Assembly (NCBI RefSeq): GCF_013201825.1
Contig: NZ_CP053836.1
Coordinates: forward strand, 2,108,001-2,172,000
Direction: 5' to 3'
Source of the DNA: Halarcobacter ebronensis
GTDB lineage: Bacteria > Campylobacterota > Campylobacteria > Campylobacterales > Arcobacteraceae
DNA length: 64,000 nt
Part shown: piece after piece, positions 54,255-63,258 of the stretch
How the letters are laid out: the number at the start of each line of letters is the position of its first letter
Position numbering within the stretch: position 1 is the first letter of the stretch
The notes under the pieces: generated by a model
Told to the model about the DNA's origin: nothing
The model's database searches: none
What the model saw: only the letters and a program-made list of their open reading frames with translations
Translations under genes and position numbers: made by a program

Positions 54255-54913
54255 TGGGTATATTTCCTTTAAAAGATGATGTTATATCTGCTGTTATTTC
54301 AGGAATCAAAAGCGCAAAAAAGAACTATACTTTTTGGACTTGTGATGAACTCTATTTATCATATGCTCCACCAAAGTTTTTATCAATTCATGTTGCACAA
54401 GAGATTGCAAAGTTAAACAATGCACCAGAAATTTTCATTGATGCAACTATCTCCGATATATTAAGATGTTCCCTACCAAATAGATCTGACTTTAGAGAGT
54501 TTATGAGAAAAAACTACATTATGGAAAGAAATTTCTGCATAACTTTAGACGAAAGATTTGAACACAAAAGTGATAATGACTCAATTTCAAGAGTTATAAT
54601 CTCTTTAAAAAACGGTGTAAGGAACGTTCAACAAGAGTACCTTGATGATATTGAATTGATGTGTAAAGTATTGCAAAGAGAACATAAAAATGATACAACT
54701 TTAGATTATGGAATTTTTGCTTTTTATTTAGATATCTCTTCAAGTGCAAGAAAGAAAGCAGATGTTAGACTTGAGTCTATAATTGAATCTTTTGATAATA
54801 TAGTATCAAAATTCAATAATCTTAAATCAACTTTTAAAGGAGGGGAAATAGCAAACATAGAAAAGATAGGTGAGTGGTGTATTGGATGTTATATCATTGA
54901 ACCAACTTTATAA
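54254..54913 (+). CDS. Unknown cytoplasmic protein coupled to the RHH gene
   Basis: A 219-residue soluble protein. I recognise no family. Visible features are an N-terminal WTCDELYLSYAPPKFLSIHVAQEIAK segment, a SARKKADVRLESIIESFDNI helix and a C-terminal GEWCIGCYIIEP. It is translationally coupled to the RHH protein, an arrangement seen in toxin-antitoxin pairs and in regulator/sensor pairs alike, but there is no toxin-like motif. Position just before livK with no clear promoter between suggests co-transcription with the liv operon. Confidence 0.75.
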   Translation: MGIFPLKDDVISAVISGIKSAKKNYTFWTCDELYLSYAPPKFLSIHVAQEIAKLNNAPEIFIDATISDILRCSLPNRSDFREFMRKNYIMERNFCITLDERFEHKSDNDSISRVIISLKNGVRNVQQEYLDDIELMCKVLQREHKNDTTLDYGIFAFYLDISSSARKKADVRLESIIESFDNIVSKFNNLKSTFKGGEIANIEKIGEWCIGCYIIEPTL

Positions 54914-54955
54914 TCAAACAATAAGACAAAAAGTAAAAAATTTTAGGAGTCAAAT

Positions 54956-56074
54956 ATGAAGAAAATTATAAAAACGCTAGCGCTTAGTAGTATTGTTACT
55001 TGCTCATTACTAGCAAGTGATGTGGTAAAAATTGGGGTGCAAGCACCTATTACAGGTAAATATGCAAATGAAGGGCAAAGTATTGATAACTTTGTAAAAC
55101 TTTTAGTTGACGAAAAAAATGAGCAAGGTGGAATTTTAGGTAAAAAAATTGAAGTTGTAACTTGCGATGATGAAGCAAAAGCACAAAAAGCGGCAGTGTG
55201 TGCAAAAAAACTTGTAAATGCAGGTGTTATAGCTGTAATTGGTTCATACACTTCAGGAGCAACAGAAGCTGCTCAAACTACATATTATAGAAATAAAGTA
55301 TTACAAACAAGTGATGGAACAAGTGATTCTCTAATAGAAAACAAATATTGGACTTTTTTTAGAAACTCTTTTCCAAACTCTTCACAAAGTGACTTTACAG
55401 CTGATTATTTTGTAAATCAAAAAAAATATCAAAGAATTGTTGTTTTATCTGATTACTCTTCATACTCTGATGGACTTGGTACAGCAACAGAAGAGTCTTT
55501 AAAAAAACTTGGAGCAAATGTAATTTTTAGAGGAAAGATTAAATCGGGAACTCAAAATTTTACAGCAGTTCTAACAAAAATCAAAGCTATGAAACCTGAT
55601 GTTATCTATTACTCTGGGTACTATACTGATGGAGGTCTTTTAAGAGCTCAACAACTTCAACTTGGAATCAATGCTGATTTTGTTGGTGGAGACTCAAATG
55701 ATAACCCAGACTTTTATAAACTTGCTGGCGATGCAGCTGAAGGTACAGTTATTATAAACTTCCCTACTCCAGAAATTTTACCTTATGAAGCGGCAAAAAA
55801 ATATTTAGCTGCATATAAAAGAGAGTTTAATATGAATCCTCCTTCAATTTGGCCTGTTACAAATGCTGATGGATTAAGAGCAATTTTTGAAGCTATTGAA
55901 AAAACAAGTTCATTAGATACTAAAAAAATCTCTGACTATATTAGAAATGATATGAAAGATTTCCCAGGTATTACTGGACCTTTTAATATTAGAGAAGATG
56001 GAGAAAGAGTTGGAGCTAAATTTGTAGTATATAAATTGAATAACAATGGAACAAAAGACGTTGTAGGTCAATAA
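54956..56074 (+). CDS. livK: Branched-chain amino acid ABC transporter substrate-binding protein
   Basis: A 372-residue periplasmic binding protein with a signal peptide (MKKIIKTLALSSIVTCSLLA) and the type I fold motifs VKIGVQAPITGKYANEGQSI, VIGSYTSGATEAAQ and DVIYYSGYYTDGG. TAGGAG lies 6 nt before the ATG. LivK-type proteins bind leucine, isoleucine or valine, but relatives also bind other amino acids or amides. With putA shortly downstream, proline or a related substrate cannot be excluded. Confidence 0.93.
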   Translation: MKKIIKTLALSSIVTCSLLASDVVKIGVQAPITGKYANEGQSIDNFVKLLVDEKNEQGGILGKKIEVVTCDDEAKAQKAAVCAKKLVNAGVIAVIGSYTSGATEAAQTTYYRNKVLQTSDGTSDSLIENKYWTFFRNSFPNSSQSDFTADYFVNQKKYQRIVVLSDYSSYSDGLGTATEESLKKLGANVIFRGKIKSGTQNFTAVLTKIKAMKPDVIYYSGYYTDGGLLRAQQLQLGINADFVGGDSNDNPDFYKLAGDAAEGTVIINFPTPEILPYEAAKKYLAAYKREFNMNPPSIWPVTNADGLRAIFEAIEKTSSLDTKKISDYIRNDMKDFPGITGPFNIREDGERVGAKFVVYKLNNNGTKDVVGQ

Positions 56075-56090
56075 AAGATAAAGGAGCAAT

Positions 56091-56993
56091 ATGGATATTT
56101 TTCTTCAACAGTTAATTAATGGTTTAACTATAGGAAGTCTATATGCATTAGTTGCTTTAGGTTATACTATGGTCTATGGGGTAATGAAGTTAATCAACTT
56201 CGCCCATGGAGACCTAGTTGCCTTTTCAGCTTATGTTGGACTTACAATCTTTTCTCAATTATTTGGTAGCAGTGCAACTTCTTTTGTTAGTGTAATTATT
56301 ATTTTTGTATTAACTTCAATTATTGTTGCTTTTGTGGGTGTCCTTCTTGAGCGCCTTGCCTATAGACCTTTAAGAACGGCACCAAGACTTAGTGCAGTTG
56401 TATCTGCCCTTGGAGCGGCTTTAGTTATACAAAATGGTATCATGCTTATTTGGGGACCAAATATGTTAATTTTCCCAGCAGATTTACTTCCAAATACCAC
56501 ATGGAATATTGGTGGAGTTATTATCACTTTTACACAAGTCTGTATTCTGATTTTATCAGCTGTTTTAATGGCAGCTTTATATATATTTATTAATAAAACC
56601 AAAATGGGTACAGCAATTAGAGCAACTGCAATAGATCAAGATGCAGCAAAATTAATGGGAATCAATGTAAATAGAATTATTATGATTATCTTTATAATAG
56701 GTTCAATTTTAGGAGCTATTGGAGGTCTTTTTATTGGTCTTTATTATAGAGCTTTAATTTTTGATATGGGATGGCTTTATGGTTTAAGTGCCTTTATTGC
56801 AGCAATTATTGGTGGAATTGGTTCAATCCCAGGAGCAATGATTGGTGGACTTTTATTAGGACTTTTTAATGCTCTAATTGCAGGTTATATCTCAACTGAA
56901 TGGGCAGAGACTTTTACTTTTATTCTATTAATTATCATTTTAATAGTTAGACCAACGGGTATCCTTGGTGAAAAAACAGCGGAGAAAGTATAA
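56091..56993 (+). CDS. livH: Branched-chain amino acid ABC transporter permease LivH
   Basis: A 300-residue permease with about eight helices and the LivH motifs LINGLTIGSLYALVALGYTMVYG, LINFAHGD, AIRATAIDQDAAKLMGI and GGIGSIPGAMIGG. It forms half of the transmembrane channel with LivM. It starts 16 nt after livK, and its stop overlaps livM by 1 nt. Order livK-livH-livM-livG-livF is complete. Confidence 0.95.
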   Translation: MDIFLQQLINGLTIGSLYALVALGYTMVYGVMKLINFAHGDLVAFSAYVGLTIFSQLFGSSATSFVSVIIIFVLTSIIVAFVGVLLERLAYRPLRTAPRLSAVVSALGAALVIQNGIMLIWGPNMLIFPADLLPNTTWNIGGVIITFTQVCILILSAVLMAALYIFINKTKMGTAIRATAIDQDAAKLMGINVNRIIMIIFIIGSILGAIGGLFIGLYYRALIFDMGWLYGLSAFIAAIIGGIGSIPGAMIGGLLLGLFNALIAGYISTEWAETFTFILLIIILIVRPTGILGEKTAEKV

Positions 56994-57946
56994 TGAATAA
57001 AACAACAGCAATAGCAACACTTTTTGTTGTAGTAATGGGAGTTTTTCCATTTTTAGTTGACTCTGCTTGGTTATCAATAGGAATTACTTTTTTAGTTTTT
57101 GCAACAGTTGCCTTTTCTCAAGATATTATTTTAGGACGAGCTGGTGTGTTTAATATGGGACATGCAATTTTCTTTGGAATGGGAGCATATACAACTGCTA
57201 TTTTAAATGTACATTTTGGATTTGAAATTATTGCAACTCTTCCTTTTGCAATCATTCTTCCTGCAATTATTGCCCTACTTCTTGCAGGTCCAATTATTCA
57301 CTTAAGAGGGGATTATCTTTTAGTAGCGACAATTGGATTTAACATCATCTTTGAACAAGTTCTAAAAAATGATATATTTGGTCTTACAGGTGGGCCAAAT
57401 GGTATTTTTGGTATTGATGTAGTAAGGGTTTTCGGATATGAGTTATTCTCAGATAAAGCGATCTATTATATAGCTTTTGCACTTCTTCTAATAACACTTC
57501 TAATTATTAGGAACTTGGATAACTCAAGATATGGAAGAGCGCTTTATTATATAAACAAAGATGAAATTGCTGCAAAATCTATGGGTATAAATATTCCATA
57601 TTATAAACTTTTTGCTTTTGCATTAGGAGCTGCTATTGCAGGAGCTGCTGGAAGTGTATTTGCAGTCCAATATTCAGCAGTTAGTCCAGAATCATTTAAC
57701 TTTATGCAATCAGTTATGTTTTTTGCAATTGTTCTTGTAGGTGGTTCAGCTTCCCTTCCTGGAGTTATAATTGGTACTTTTGTAATGTTTGTACTACCTG
57801 AGTTATTTACAGAGTTTAAAGAATCAAGATATTTAATCTTTGGAGCAGCAATGGTTTTAACAATGGTTTTAAGACCAAATGGTGTTTGGCCAGCAACTTT
57901 TGGAAATATTCCAAAATTTTTAAAACCAAAAAAAGGGGTTAAATAA
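56993..57946 (+). CDS. livM: Branched-chain amino acid ABC transporter permease LivM
   Basis: A 317-residue permease with LivM signatures AFSQDIILGRAGVFNMGHAI, LLLAGPIIHLRGDYLLVATIGF, GLTGGPNGIFGID and YSAVSPESFNF. It pairs with LivH in the membrane. It overlaps livH and livG by 1 nt at each end (ATGA/TAATG-type coupling), which fits equal synthesis of the subunits. Confidence 0.95.
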   Translation: MNKTTAIATLFVVVMGVFPFLVDSAWLSIGITFLVFATVAFSQDIILGRAGVFNMGHAIFFGMGAYTTAILNVHFGFEIIATLPFAIILPAIIALLLAGPIIHLRGDYLLVATIGFNIIFEQVLKNDIFGLTGGPNGIFGIDVVRVFGYELFSDKAIYYIAFALLLITLLIIRNLDNSRYGRALYYINKDEIAAKSMGINIPYYKLFAFALGAAIAGAAGSVFAVQYSAVSPESFNFMQSVMFFAIVLVGGSASLPGVIIGTFVMFVLPELFTEFKESRYLIFGAAMVLTMVLRPNGVWPATFGNIPKFLKPKKGVK

Positions 57947-58722
57947 TGGAATATGTATTAGAGATAGAAAATGTATCTAAATTTTTCCATGGTTTAGTTG
58001 CAATTGATGATTTAACAATAAAGGTAAAACCTGGACAAATTTATGGAATCATTGGTCCAAATGGAGCTGGGAAAACTACACTTTTTAACTGTGTAACAGG
58101 TATTTATACCCCTGAACAAGGAACAATTAAATACAAAGGTGAAAATATAACAGGAATGCAACCACATAAAATTGCAGCAAGGGGTATTTTAAGAACTTTC
58201 CAAAATATTAGACTTTTTAAAGAGATGAGTGTTGCAGAAAATATTATGGCAGGATACCATACAAGATCAAAACAAAAATGGTATCACGCAATTATTCATA
58301 CACCTTTTTATAAAAAAGATGAGAGACTTGCTTGGCAAAGAGTAGATGAACTAATGAAATTTTTTAATCTAAGCGCTTACTCAACAACTCCTACTGGAGA
58401 TTTATCTTACGGTAATCAAAGAAAAGTAGAAATGGCAAGAGCATTAGCTGCAAATCCTGAACTTCTTATTTTGGATGAACCAGCAGCTGGTCTTAATGAA
58501 AATGAGACCGAAGAGTTAACAGAAATAATAAGAGACATCAGTAAAATGGATATCGGTATTATGATGATTGAGCATGATATGGAGATGGTTATGAATTTAA
58601 CTGACTATATTACTGTTATAAATTTTGGTAAAGAGATATCACAAGGAGTTCCAAGCTTTATACAAGATGACCCTAAAGTTATTGAAGCATATATTGGTAG
58701 TGATGATGAAGAAGAGGAGTAA
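57946..58722 (+). CDS. livG: Branched-chain amino acid ABC transporter ATPase LivG
   Basis: A 258-residue ATPase with Walker A GPNGAGKTT, the LivG-specific GILRTFQNIRLFKEMSVAENIM segment, signature LSYGNQRKVEMARAL and Walker B LLILDEPAAGLN. Together with LivF it powers the importer. The signature LSYG instead of LSGG is the normal LivG form. It is followed after 2 nt by livF. Confidence 0.95.
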   Translation: MEYVLEIENVSKFFHGLVAIDDLTIKVKPGQIYGIIGPNGAGKTTLFNCVTGIYTPEQGTIKYKGENITGMQPHKIAARGILRTFQNIRLFKEMSVAENIMAGYHTRSKQKWYHAIIHTPFYKKDERLAWQRVDELMKFFNLSAYSTTPTGDLSYGNQRKVEMARALAANPELLILDEPAAGLNENETEELTEIIRDISKMDIGIMMIEHDMEMVMNLTDYITVINFGKEISQGVPSFIQDDPKVIEAYIGSDDEEEE

Positions 58723-58724
58723 CA

Positions 58725-59447
58725 ATGGTGAATAATGAAATTCTATTAGATATAAAAGATTTAGAGGTAAGCTATGGAGCTATTGCTGCTATTAAAGGTA
58801 TCTCATTACATGTAAAAAAAGGTGAAGTTGTTACAATTTTAGGTGCCAATGGTGCAGGGAAAACAACAACTCTTAGAACAATTTCAGGACTACTTAAAGC
58901 AAAAGCTGGGCATATAATTTTTGATAAAAATGATATTACTAAATGTGAAGCACACGATATTGTAGCTCTTGGGATGTCACACTCTCCTGAGGGAAGAAGA
59001 GTATTTGGAACGTTAAGCGTCCAAGAGAATCTAATGATGGGTGCTTATACTTTAAAAAGCCATGATAAGGAGACTTTAGAGTGGATATATGATATTTTAC
59101 CAAGACTTAAAGAAAGGAGAAAGCAATTAGCAGGAACTCTTTCAGGTGGTGAGCAACAAATGCTAGCTATTGGAAGAGCGATTATGAGTAAACCTAAATT
59201 ACTTATTTTGGATGAGCCCTCACTTGGACTTGCTCCAATTTTGGTTAAGGCGATATTTAAAGCAGTTAAAGAGATTGCTTTAAGTGGTGTTACTGTGTTA
59301 TTAGTTGAACAAAATGCAAAAGCTGCACTAAAACTAGCAGATAGAGCATATGTTTTAGAAGTTGGAAAAATTACCCATCAAGGAACATCTGAAGAGTTGT
59401 TAAATTCAAAAACAATTCAAGAGGCATATTTGGGTAAAAAACATTAA
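58725..59447 (+). CDS. livF: Branched-chain amino acid ABC transporter ATPase LivF
   Basis: A 240-residue ATPase with Walker A GANGAGKTT, the LivF-type SHSPEGRRVFGTLSVQENL segment, signature LSGGEQQMLAIGRA and Walker B LLILDEPSLGLAP. It closes the liv operon. A structured, GC-rich stretch begins 19 nt after the stop and precedes putA. Confidence 0.95.
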   Translation: MVNNEILLDIKDLEVSYGAIAAIKGISLHVKKGEVVTILGANGAGKTTTLRTISGLLKAKAGHIIFDKNDITKCEAHDIVALGMSHSPEGRRVFGTLSVQENLMMGAYTLKSHDKETLEWIYDILPRLKERRKQLAGTLSGGEQQMLAIGRAIMSKPKLLILDEPSLGLAPILVKAIFKAVKEIALSGVTVLLVEQNAKAALKLADRAYVLEVGKITHQGTSEELLNSKTIQEAYLGKKH

Positions 59448-59466
59448 TCAAAAGAAGAAAAATATC

Positions 59467-59540
59467 AAGTAGCAAGAGGGGTTTTACTTGGCGGTGTTCC
59501 CCTCTAAAGCACATTTGAAAGCGTGCGCTTTAGGCTACTT
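59467..59540 (+). ncRNA. Candidate cis-regulatory RNA: three-way junction upstream of putA
   Basis: The stretch can fold into a closing stem P1 (AAGTAGC at 59467-59473 with GCTACTT at 59534-59540, 7 bp), P2 (AGAGGGG at 59475-59481 with CCCCTCT at 59499-59505, 7 bp, 17-nt loop) and P3 (AAAG plus CAC at 59506-59512 with GTG plus CTTT at 59523-59531, two-base bulge). Junction strands are 1, 0 and 2 nt. Base composition is near 50% GC in DNA of well under 30%, a usual sign of structured RNA. I do not recognise a known riboswitch class. It could regulate putA or form part of the liv 3' end. Confidence 0.55.
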
Positions 59541-59568
59541 AAAATTTTATTAAACCTCAATAAATTTT
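59541..59568 (+). promoter_or_regulatory. AT-rich hairpin directly before the putA ribosome-binding site
   Basis: AAAATTTTATT can pair with AATAAATTTT (one bulged T) around an AAACCTC loop. It lies between the three-way junction and the AAGGA of putA (59569-59573), so it could serve as the expression platform that opens or closes the start site. Being AT-only, it is weak on its own. Confidence 0.35.
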
Positions 59569-59579
59569 AAGGACAGTGT

Positions 59580-62500
59580 ATGAAAAATGAAGAAACTATT
59601 ATTCAATCTGCAATACAATTAGCAGAAAAATGGCAAAATAGAGCAACAGAACTTGTAAGCGATTTTGATAGAGAATTTTATGTAAAAATGAACAAAATGT
59701 TAGAGCATCCAAAGGATAAAGCTCTTTTAATAGAATTAATGGATCAATGTTTTAGATGTGATTCAAATGCTAGAGTGGCTGATCAAATCTGCTTTTTATT
59801 AGAAAAACATGGAATGGCACACTTCTTTACAACAAAAGATAGAATGCTTTTATGGTTATTCCAAAATGTAGGTAAATTTTTACCAAACCTTTCTGTTCCT
59901 ATGTTTATAAGTCAAATTAGAGAAGATACTAAAACAGTTGTAATAAAAGGTGAAAAAGAGATTTTTAATAAACACCTAGTTATGAGAAAAAAAGAAGGAA
60001 CAAGGGTTAATATTAACCTTATTGGTGAAGTAGTTCTTGGAGAAGAAGAGGCTAGTGAGAGAATTGAAAAATATTTAGATGCCCTATCTAATCCAAATAT
60101 TGACTACATTTCAATTAAAATTTCAACAATCTATTCACAAATAAATGCACTAAATTTTGACAATACTGTTAATGTTTTAGTTGACAAATTAAGTAAAATC
60201 TACGCTCAAGCAAAAAAATATCCTTATATCGCACCAGATGGAACAAAATCAAACAAATTTATAAATCTTGATATGGAAGAGTATAGAGATTTAGCTATTA
60301 CTGTTGCAGTATTCAAAAAAACATTAGAGAAAGAGGAGTTCAAAGATTTCTACGCAGGAATTGTTCTTCAAGCTTATCTTCCAGACTCATACAATTGGCA
60401 AAAAGATTTAAGAGAGTGGGCTAAAGAAAGAGTAGAAAATGGTGGTGCACCTATTAAATTTAGACTTGTAAAAGGTGCTAATATGGAGATGGAAGAGACT
60501 GAAGCTTCTCAAAAACATTGGGAAATGGTAACTTATACAGATAAAAGTGATACAGACTCAAACTACAAAAGAATGATTAAATATGCCCTACTTCCAGAAA
60601 ATGCTCCCTATATGCATGTGGGAACTGCTTCACACAACCTATTTGAACAAGCTTTTGCTACTGAACTTGCAAAAGTAAATGAAACTTCACAATACCATAC
60701 TATTGAGATGTTAGAAGGGATGAGTGAAGCTGCAAGACTTGCAATTAAAGAGATATCAAAAGAGGTAATTTTATATGCACCAACAGCAGCAAAAGAGCAG
60801 TTTACAAATGCTATTGCATATTTAGTTAGAAGACTTGATGAAAATACAGGGGAAGATAACTTTATTAGATACTCATTTGGTCTTAAAGTTGGTTCAAAAG
60901 ATTGGCAAATGCAAAAAGAGCTTTTCCTAAAATCTTTTGAAAATGAAAAAACTTCTTTTGTTGGGGCAAAAAGACAACAAAATAGGCTTACAGAAGATTG
61001 GTCAAATTTTGACAAAAGTTCTTATGATACAAAAGAGTTCCATAATGAAGCTGATACAGATTTCGTTCTTCCTCAAAACCAAGAGTGGGCAAGAAACATT
61101 GTAAAAAAATGGCAATTTACAAAAGATACAGAACATAAAATTGTACCTGTAGTAGTTGCAGGTGAAGATATCACAGATAGAGTAATTGTTGAAGCTATTG
61201 ATAAATCACAACTTGAAGAAAATATCCTTGCAGGTAAATTTGCAACAGCAAATGCACAAGATTTACAAAAAGCAGTTGAAGTTGCAAAAGCAGATCTTGA
61301 TGGATGGAGAGCTTTAAGCCATGAACAAAGACATAAAGCATTAAAAGAGGTTGCTAAAATAGTTAGAGAAAGAAGAGATGATTTAATAGGAATTGCTGCA
61401 GCAGAAGTTGGAAAAGTTTTTATTGAGACTGATGTTGAAGTATCTGAAGCAATTGACTTTTTAGAGTTCTATCCATACTCAACACACTACTTTGAAAAAT
61501 ATAAAAACCTCCAATTTAGTGGTAAAGGTGTTGGAGTAGTTATCCCACCTTGGAACTTCCCTGTTGCTATTCCAATGGGTGGGGTCGTTGCAACTTTAGC
61601 TTCTGGAAATACTGCAATTATAAAACCAGCTTCAGCAGCTGCACTTACTGCTTATGAGATGTGCAAATGTTTTTGGGATGCAGGAATATCTAAAAATACT
61701 CTTCAATTTGTACCTTGTTCAGGAAGTTTAGCAGGAGAACATCTAATTAAAAATGAAGATGTTGATTTTGTAATCTTAACAGGTGGTGAAGATACAGCTG
61801 CAACTATGCTAAATACTAGAGCAAATCTATTTTTAACAGCAGAGACTGGTGGGAAAGATGCAACTATTGTAACAAGTATGGCAGATAGAGAACAAGCTAT
61901 TAAAAATGTTTGTCATAGTGCTTTTTCTAACTCAGGGCAAAAATGTTCTGCTACTTCACTTTTAATTCTTGAAGAAGAGGTTTATAATGACGAAAACTTC
62001 AAAAAGGCACTTCTTGACACAGCTAAATCTATGAGTGTAGGTTCTGTTTGGGATTTAAAAAATAGAGTAGGAACTTTAGCAAACAAAGTTTCAGGTAAAC
62101 TTCAAAAAGCTATTAGCACTTTAGAAGATGGTGAAGAGTGGTTATTGGAGCCATCTTATGCTCAAAACAATGAATACATGTTAAAACCTGCAATCAAATG
62201 GGGTGTAAAAGAGGGAAGCTTTATGCACATGAATGAGCTTTTTGGTCCAGTGTTAGCAGTAATGAAAGCCAAAGATTTAGAACATGCTGTTAAAATTGTA
62301 AATGCAACTGGTTATGGTCTAACTTCTGGAATTGAATCATTAGATGAAAGAGAAGTTAATTATTGGAGATCTAATGTAAAAGCTGGAAATCTATATATTA
62401 ATAGAGGAACAACAGGAGCAATTGTACTTAGACAACCATTTGGTGGGATGGCTAAATCAGCAATTGGTTCAGGAAGAAAAGCAGGAAGCTTAAACTATGT

Positions 62501-63149
62501 AACACAGTTTATGAACTTTACTGAAATTTCAGAACCTAAAGCTTCTAAAAAATATAATAATGACTTAACTAGATTTATTGAAAATCTAAAAGATAATAAC
62601 CTTGATAAAGATGATAAAATAAAACTACAAGCTGCACTTCAATCATATCTAGAGAGCTATGAAAATGAGTTTTCTAAAGAGAGAGATTATTGTAAAGTAA
62701 GAGGTGAAGACAATATTTTTAAATATCTTCCTATAAAAAATGCTCTAATAAGAGTATCAAATGATGATTCACTTTTTGAAGTTATCTCAAGAATTCTTGC
62801 AGCAAAAGTGTCAAAAGTACACTTTAGAGTATCTATTGATAACAATAAAAGAGTAGAAAATTTTTTAACAACTCATAAAAATGAACTTTTTGGACCTAGA
62901 GATGCCTTTGCTGTTGAAAATACTAAAGAGTTTATGCAATCAATTCCACATTATGAAAAAGTTATTTACTCAGATATAACAAAAGTACCTGCTGAAGTTT
63001 TTGAAAAAGCTGCTAAAACTTTAACTTTCATTATAAGAGCAAAACCTATGATGGAGGGAAGAGTTGAACTTCTTAATTACTTTATAGAACAATCAATATC
63101 TCACTCATACCACAGATATGGAAACATCGGTGCAAGAGGAATAAAATAA
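59580..63149 (+). CDS. putA: Bifunctional proline dehydrogenase/P5C dehydrogenase PutA
   Basis: A 1189-residue enzyme. The N-terminal proline dehydrogenase (to about 460) shows RLVKGANMEMEE and RRLDENTGEDNF for FAD and proline binding. The P5C dehydrogenase (about 510-1000) has PPWNFPVAIPMGG, general base E755 (AETGGK) and nucleophile C789 (SGQKCSA). It converts proline to glutamate in two steps with substrate channelling. There is no N-terminal RHH domain, so it should not repress its own gene. About 190 residues follow the dehydrogenase core, a C-terminal extension of unknown role. AAGGA precedes the ATG. Confidence 0.96.
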   Translation: MKNEETIIQSAIQLAEKWQNRATELVSDFDREFYVKMNKMLEHPKDKALLIELMDQCFRCDSNARVADQICFLLEKHGMAHFFTTKDRMLLWLFQNVGKFLPNLSVPMFISQIREDTKTVVIKGEKEIFNKHLVMRKKEGTRVNINLIGEVVLGEEEASERIEKYLDALSNPNIDYISIKISTIYSQINALNFDNTVNVLVDKLSKIYAQAKKYPYIAPDGTKSNKFINLDMEEYRDLAITVAVFKKTLEKEEFKDFYAGIVLQAYLPDSYNWQKDLREWAKERVENGGAPIKFRLVKGANMEMEETEASQKHWEMVTYTDKSDTDSNYKRMIKYALLPENAPYMHVGTASHNLFEQAFATELAKVNETSQYHTIEMLEGMSEAARLAIKEISKEVILYAPTAAKEQFTNAIAYLVRRLDENTGEDNFIRYSFGLKVGSKDWQMQKELFLKSFENEKTSFVGAKRQQNRLTEDWSNFDKSSYDTKEFHNEADTDFVLPQNQEWARNIVKKWQFTKDTEHKIVPVVVAGEDITDRVIVEAIDKSQLEENILAGKFATANAQDLQKAVEVAKADLDGWRALSHEQRHKALKEVAKIVRERRDDLIGIAAAEVGKVFIETDVEVSEAIDFLEFYPYSTHYFEKYKNLQFSGKGVGVVIPPWNFPVAIPMGGVVATLASGNTAIIKPASAAALTAYEMCKCFWDAGISKNTLQFVPCSGSLAGEHLIKNEDVDFVILTGGEDTAATMLNTRANLFLTAETGGKDATIVTSMADREQAIKNVCHSAFSNSGQKCSATSLLILEEEVYNDENFKKALLDTAKSMSVGSVWDLKNRVGTLANKVSGKLQKAISTLEDGEEWLLEPSYAQNNEYMLKPAIKWGVKEGSFMHMNELFGPVLAVMKAKDLEHAVKIVNATGYGLTSGIESLDEREVNYWRSNVKAGNLYINRGTTGAIVLRQPFGGMAKSAIGSGRKAGSLNYVTQFMNFTEISEPKASKKYNNDLTRFIENLKDNNLDKDDKIKLQAALQSYLESYENEFSKERDYCKVRGEDNIFKYLPIKNALIRVSNDDSLFEVISRILAAKVSKVHFRVSIDNNKRVENFLTTHKNELFGPRDAFAVENTKEFMQSIPHYEKVIYSDITKVPAEVFEKAAKTLTFIIRAKPMMEGRVELLNYFIEQSISHSYHRYGNIGARGIK

Positions 63150-63170
63150 GAGGGGTTCCCCCTCTTATTT
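63144..63170. terminator. Terminator-like hairpin after putA
   Basis: AAATAAGAGGGG pairs perfectly (12 bp) with CCCCTCTTATTT around a TTC loop and overlaps the putA stop codon. A short T3 ends the stem, then an A-run follows, so the signal is best on the minus strand but should also stop plus-strand transcription. The AGAGGGG/CCCCTCT core equals stem P2 upstream of putA. Confidence 0.7.
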
Positions 63171-63190
63171 AAAAAAATAATTTATTTACC

Positions 63191-63219
63191 TTGATTTTAA
63201 TTAATTTTCCTTATATAAT
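63191..63219 (+). promoter_or_regulatory. Sigma-70-type promoter for the Cache sensor gene
   Basis: TTGATT at 63191-63196 and TATAAT at 63214-63219 are separated by 17 nt, the optimal spacing. The start codon of the next gene is 39 nt downstream of the -10 box. Confidence 0.65.
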
Positions 63220-63258
63220 TGAAAATCACAATTCGTTTAGAAGAAACAAGGTATATGT

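Noticed and set aside
54021-54913. Type II toxin-antitoxin pair
   Set aside because: The RHH protein fits an antitoxin, but the 219-residue partner has no toxin fold motif and is longer than usual toxins.
59467-59540. tRNA gene or hammerhead ribozyme
   Set aside because: No T-loop or anticodon-arm pattern, and the CUGAUGA core needed for a hammerhead is missing although GAAA is present.
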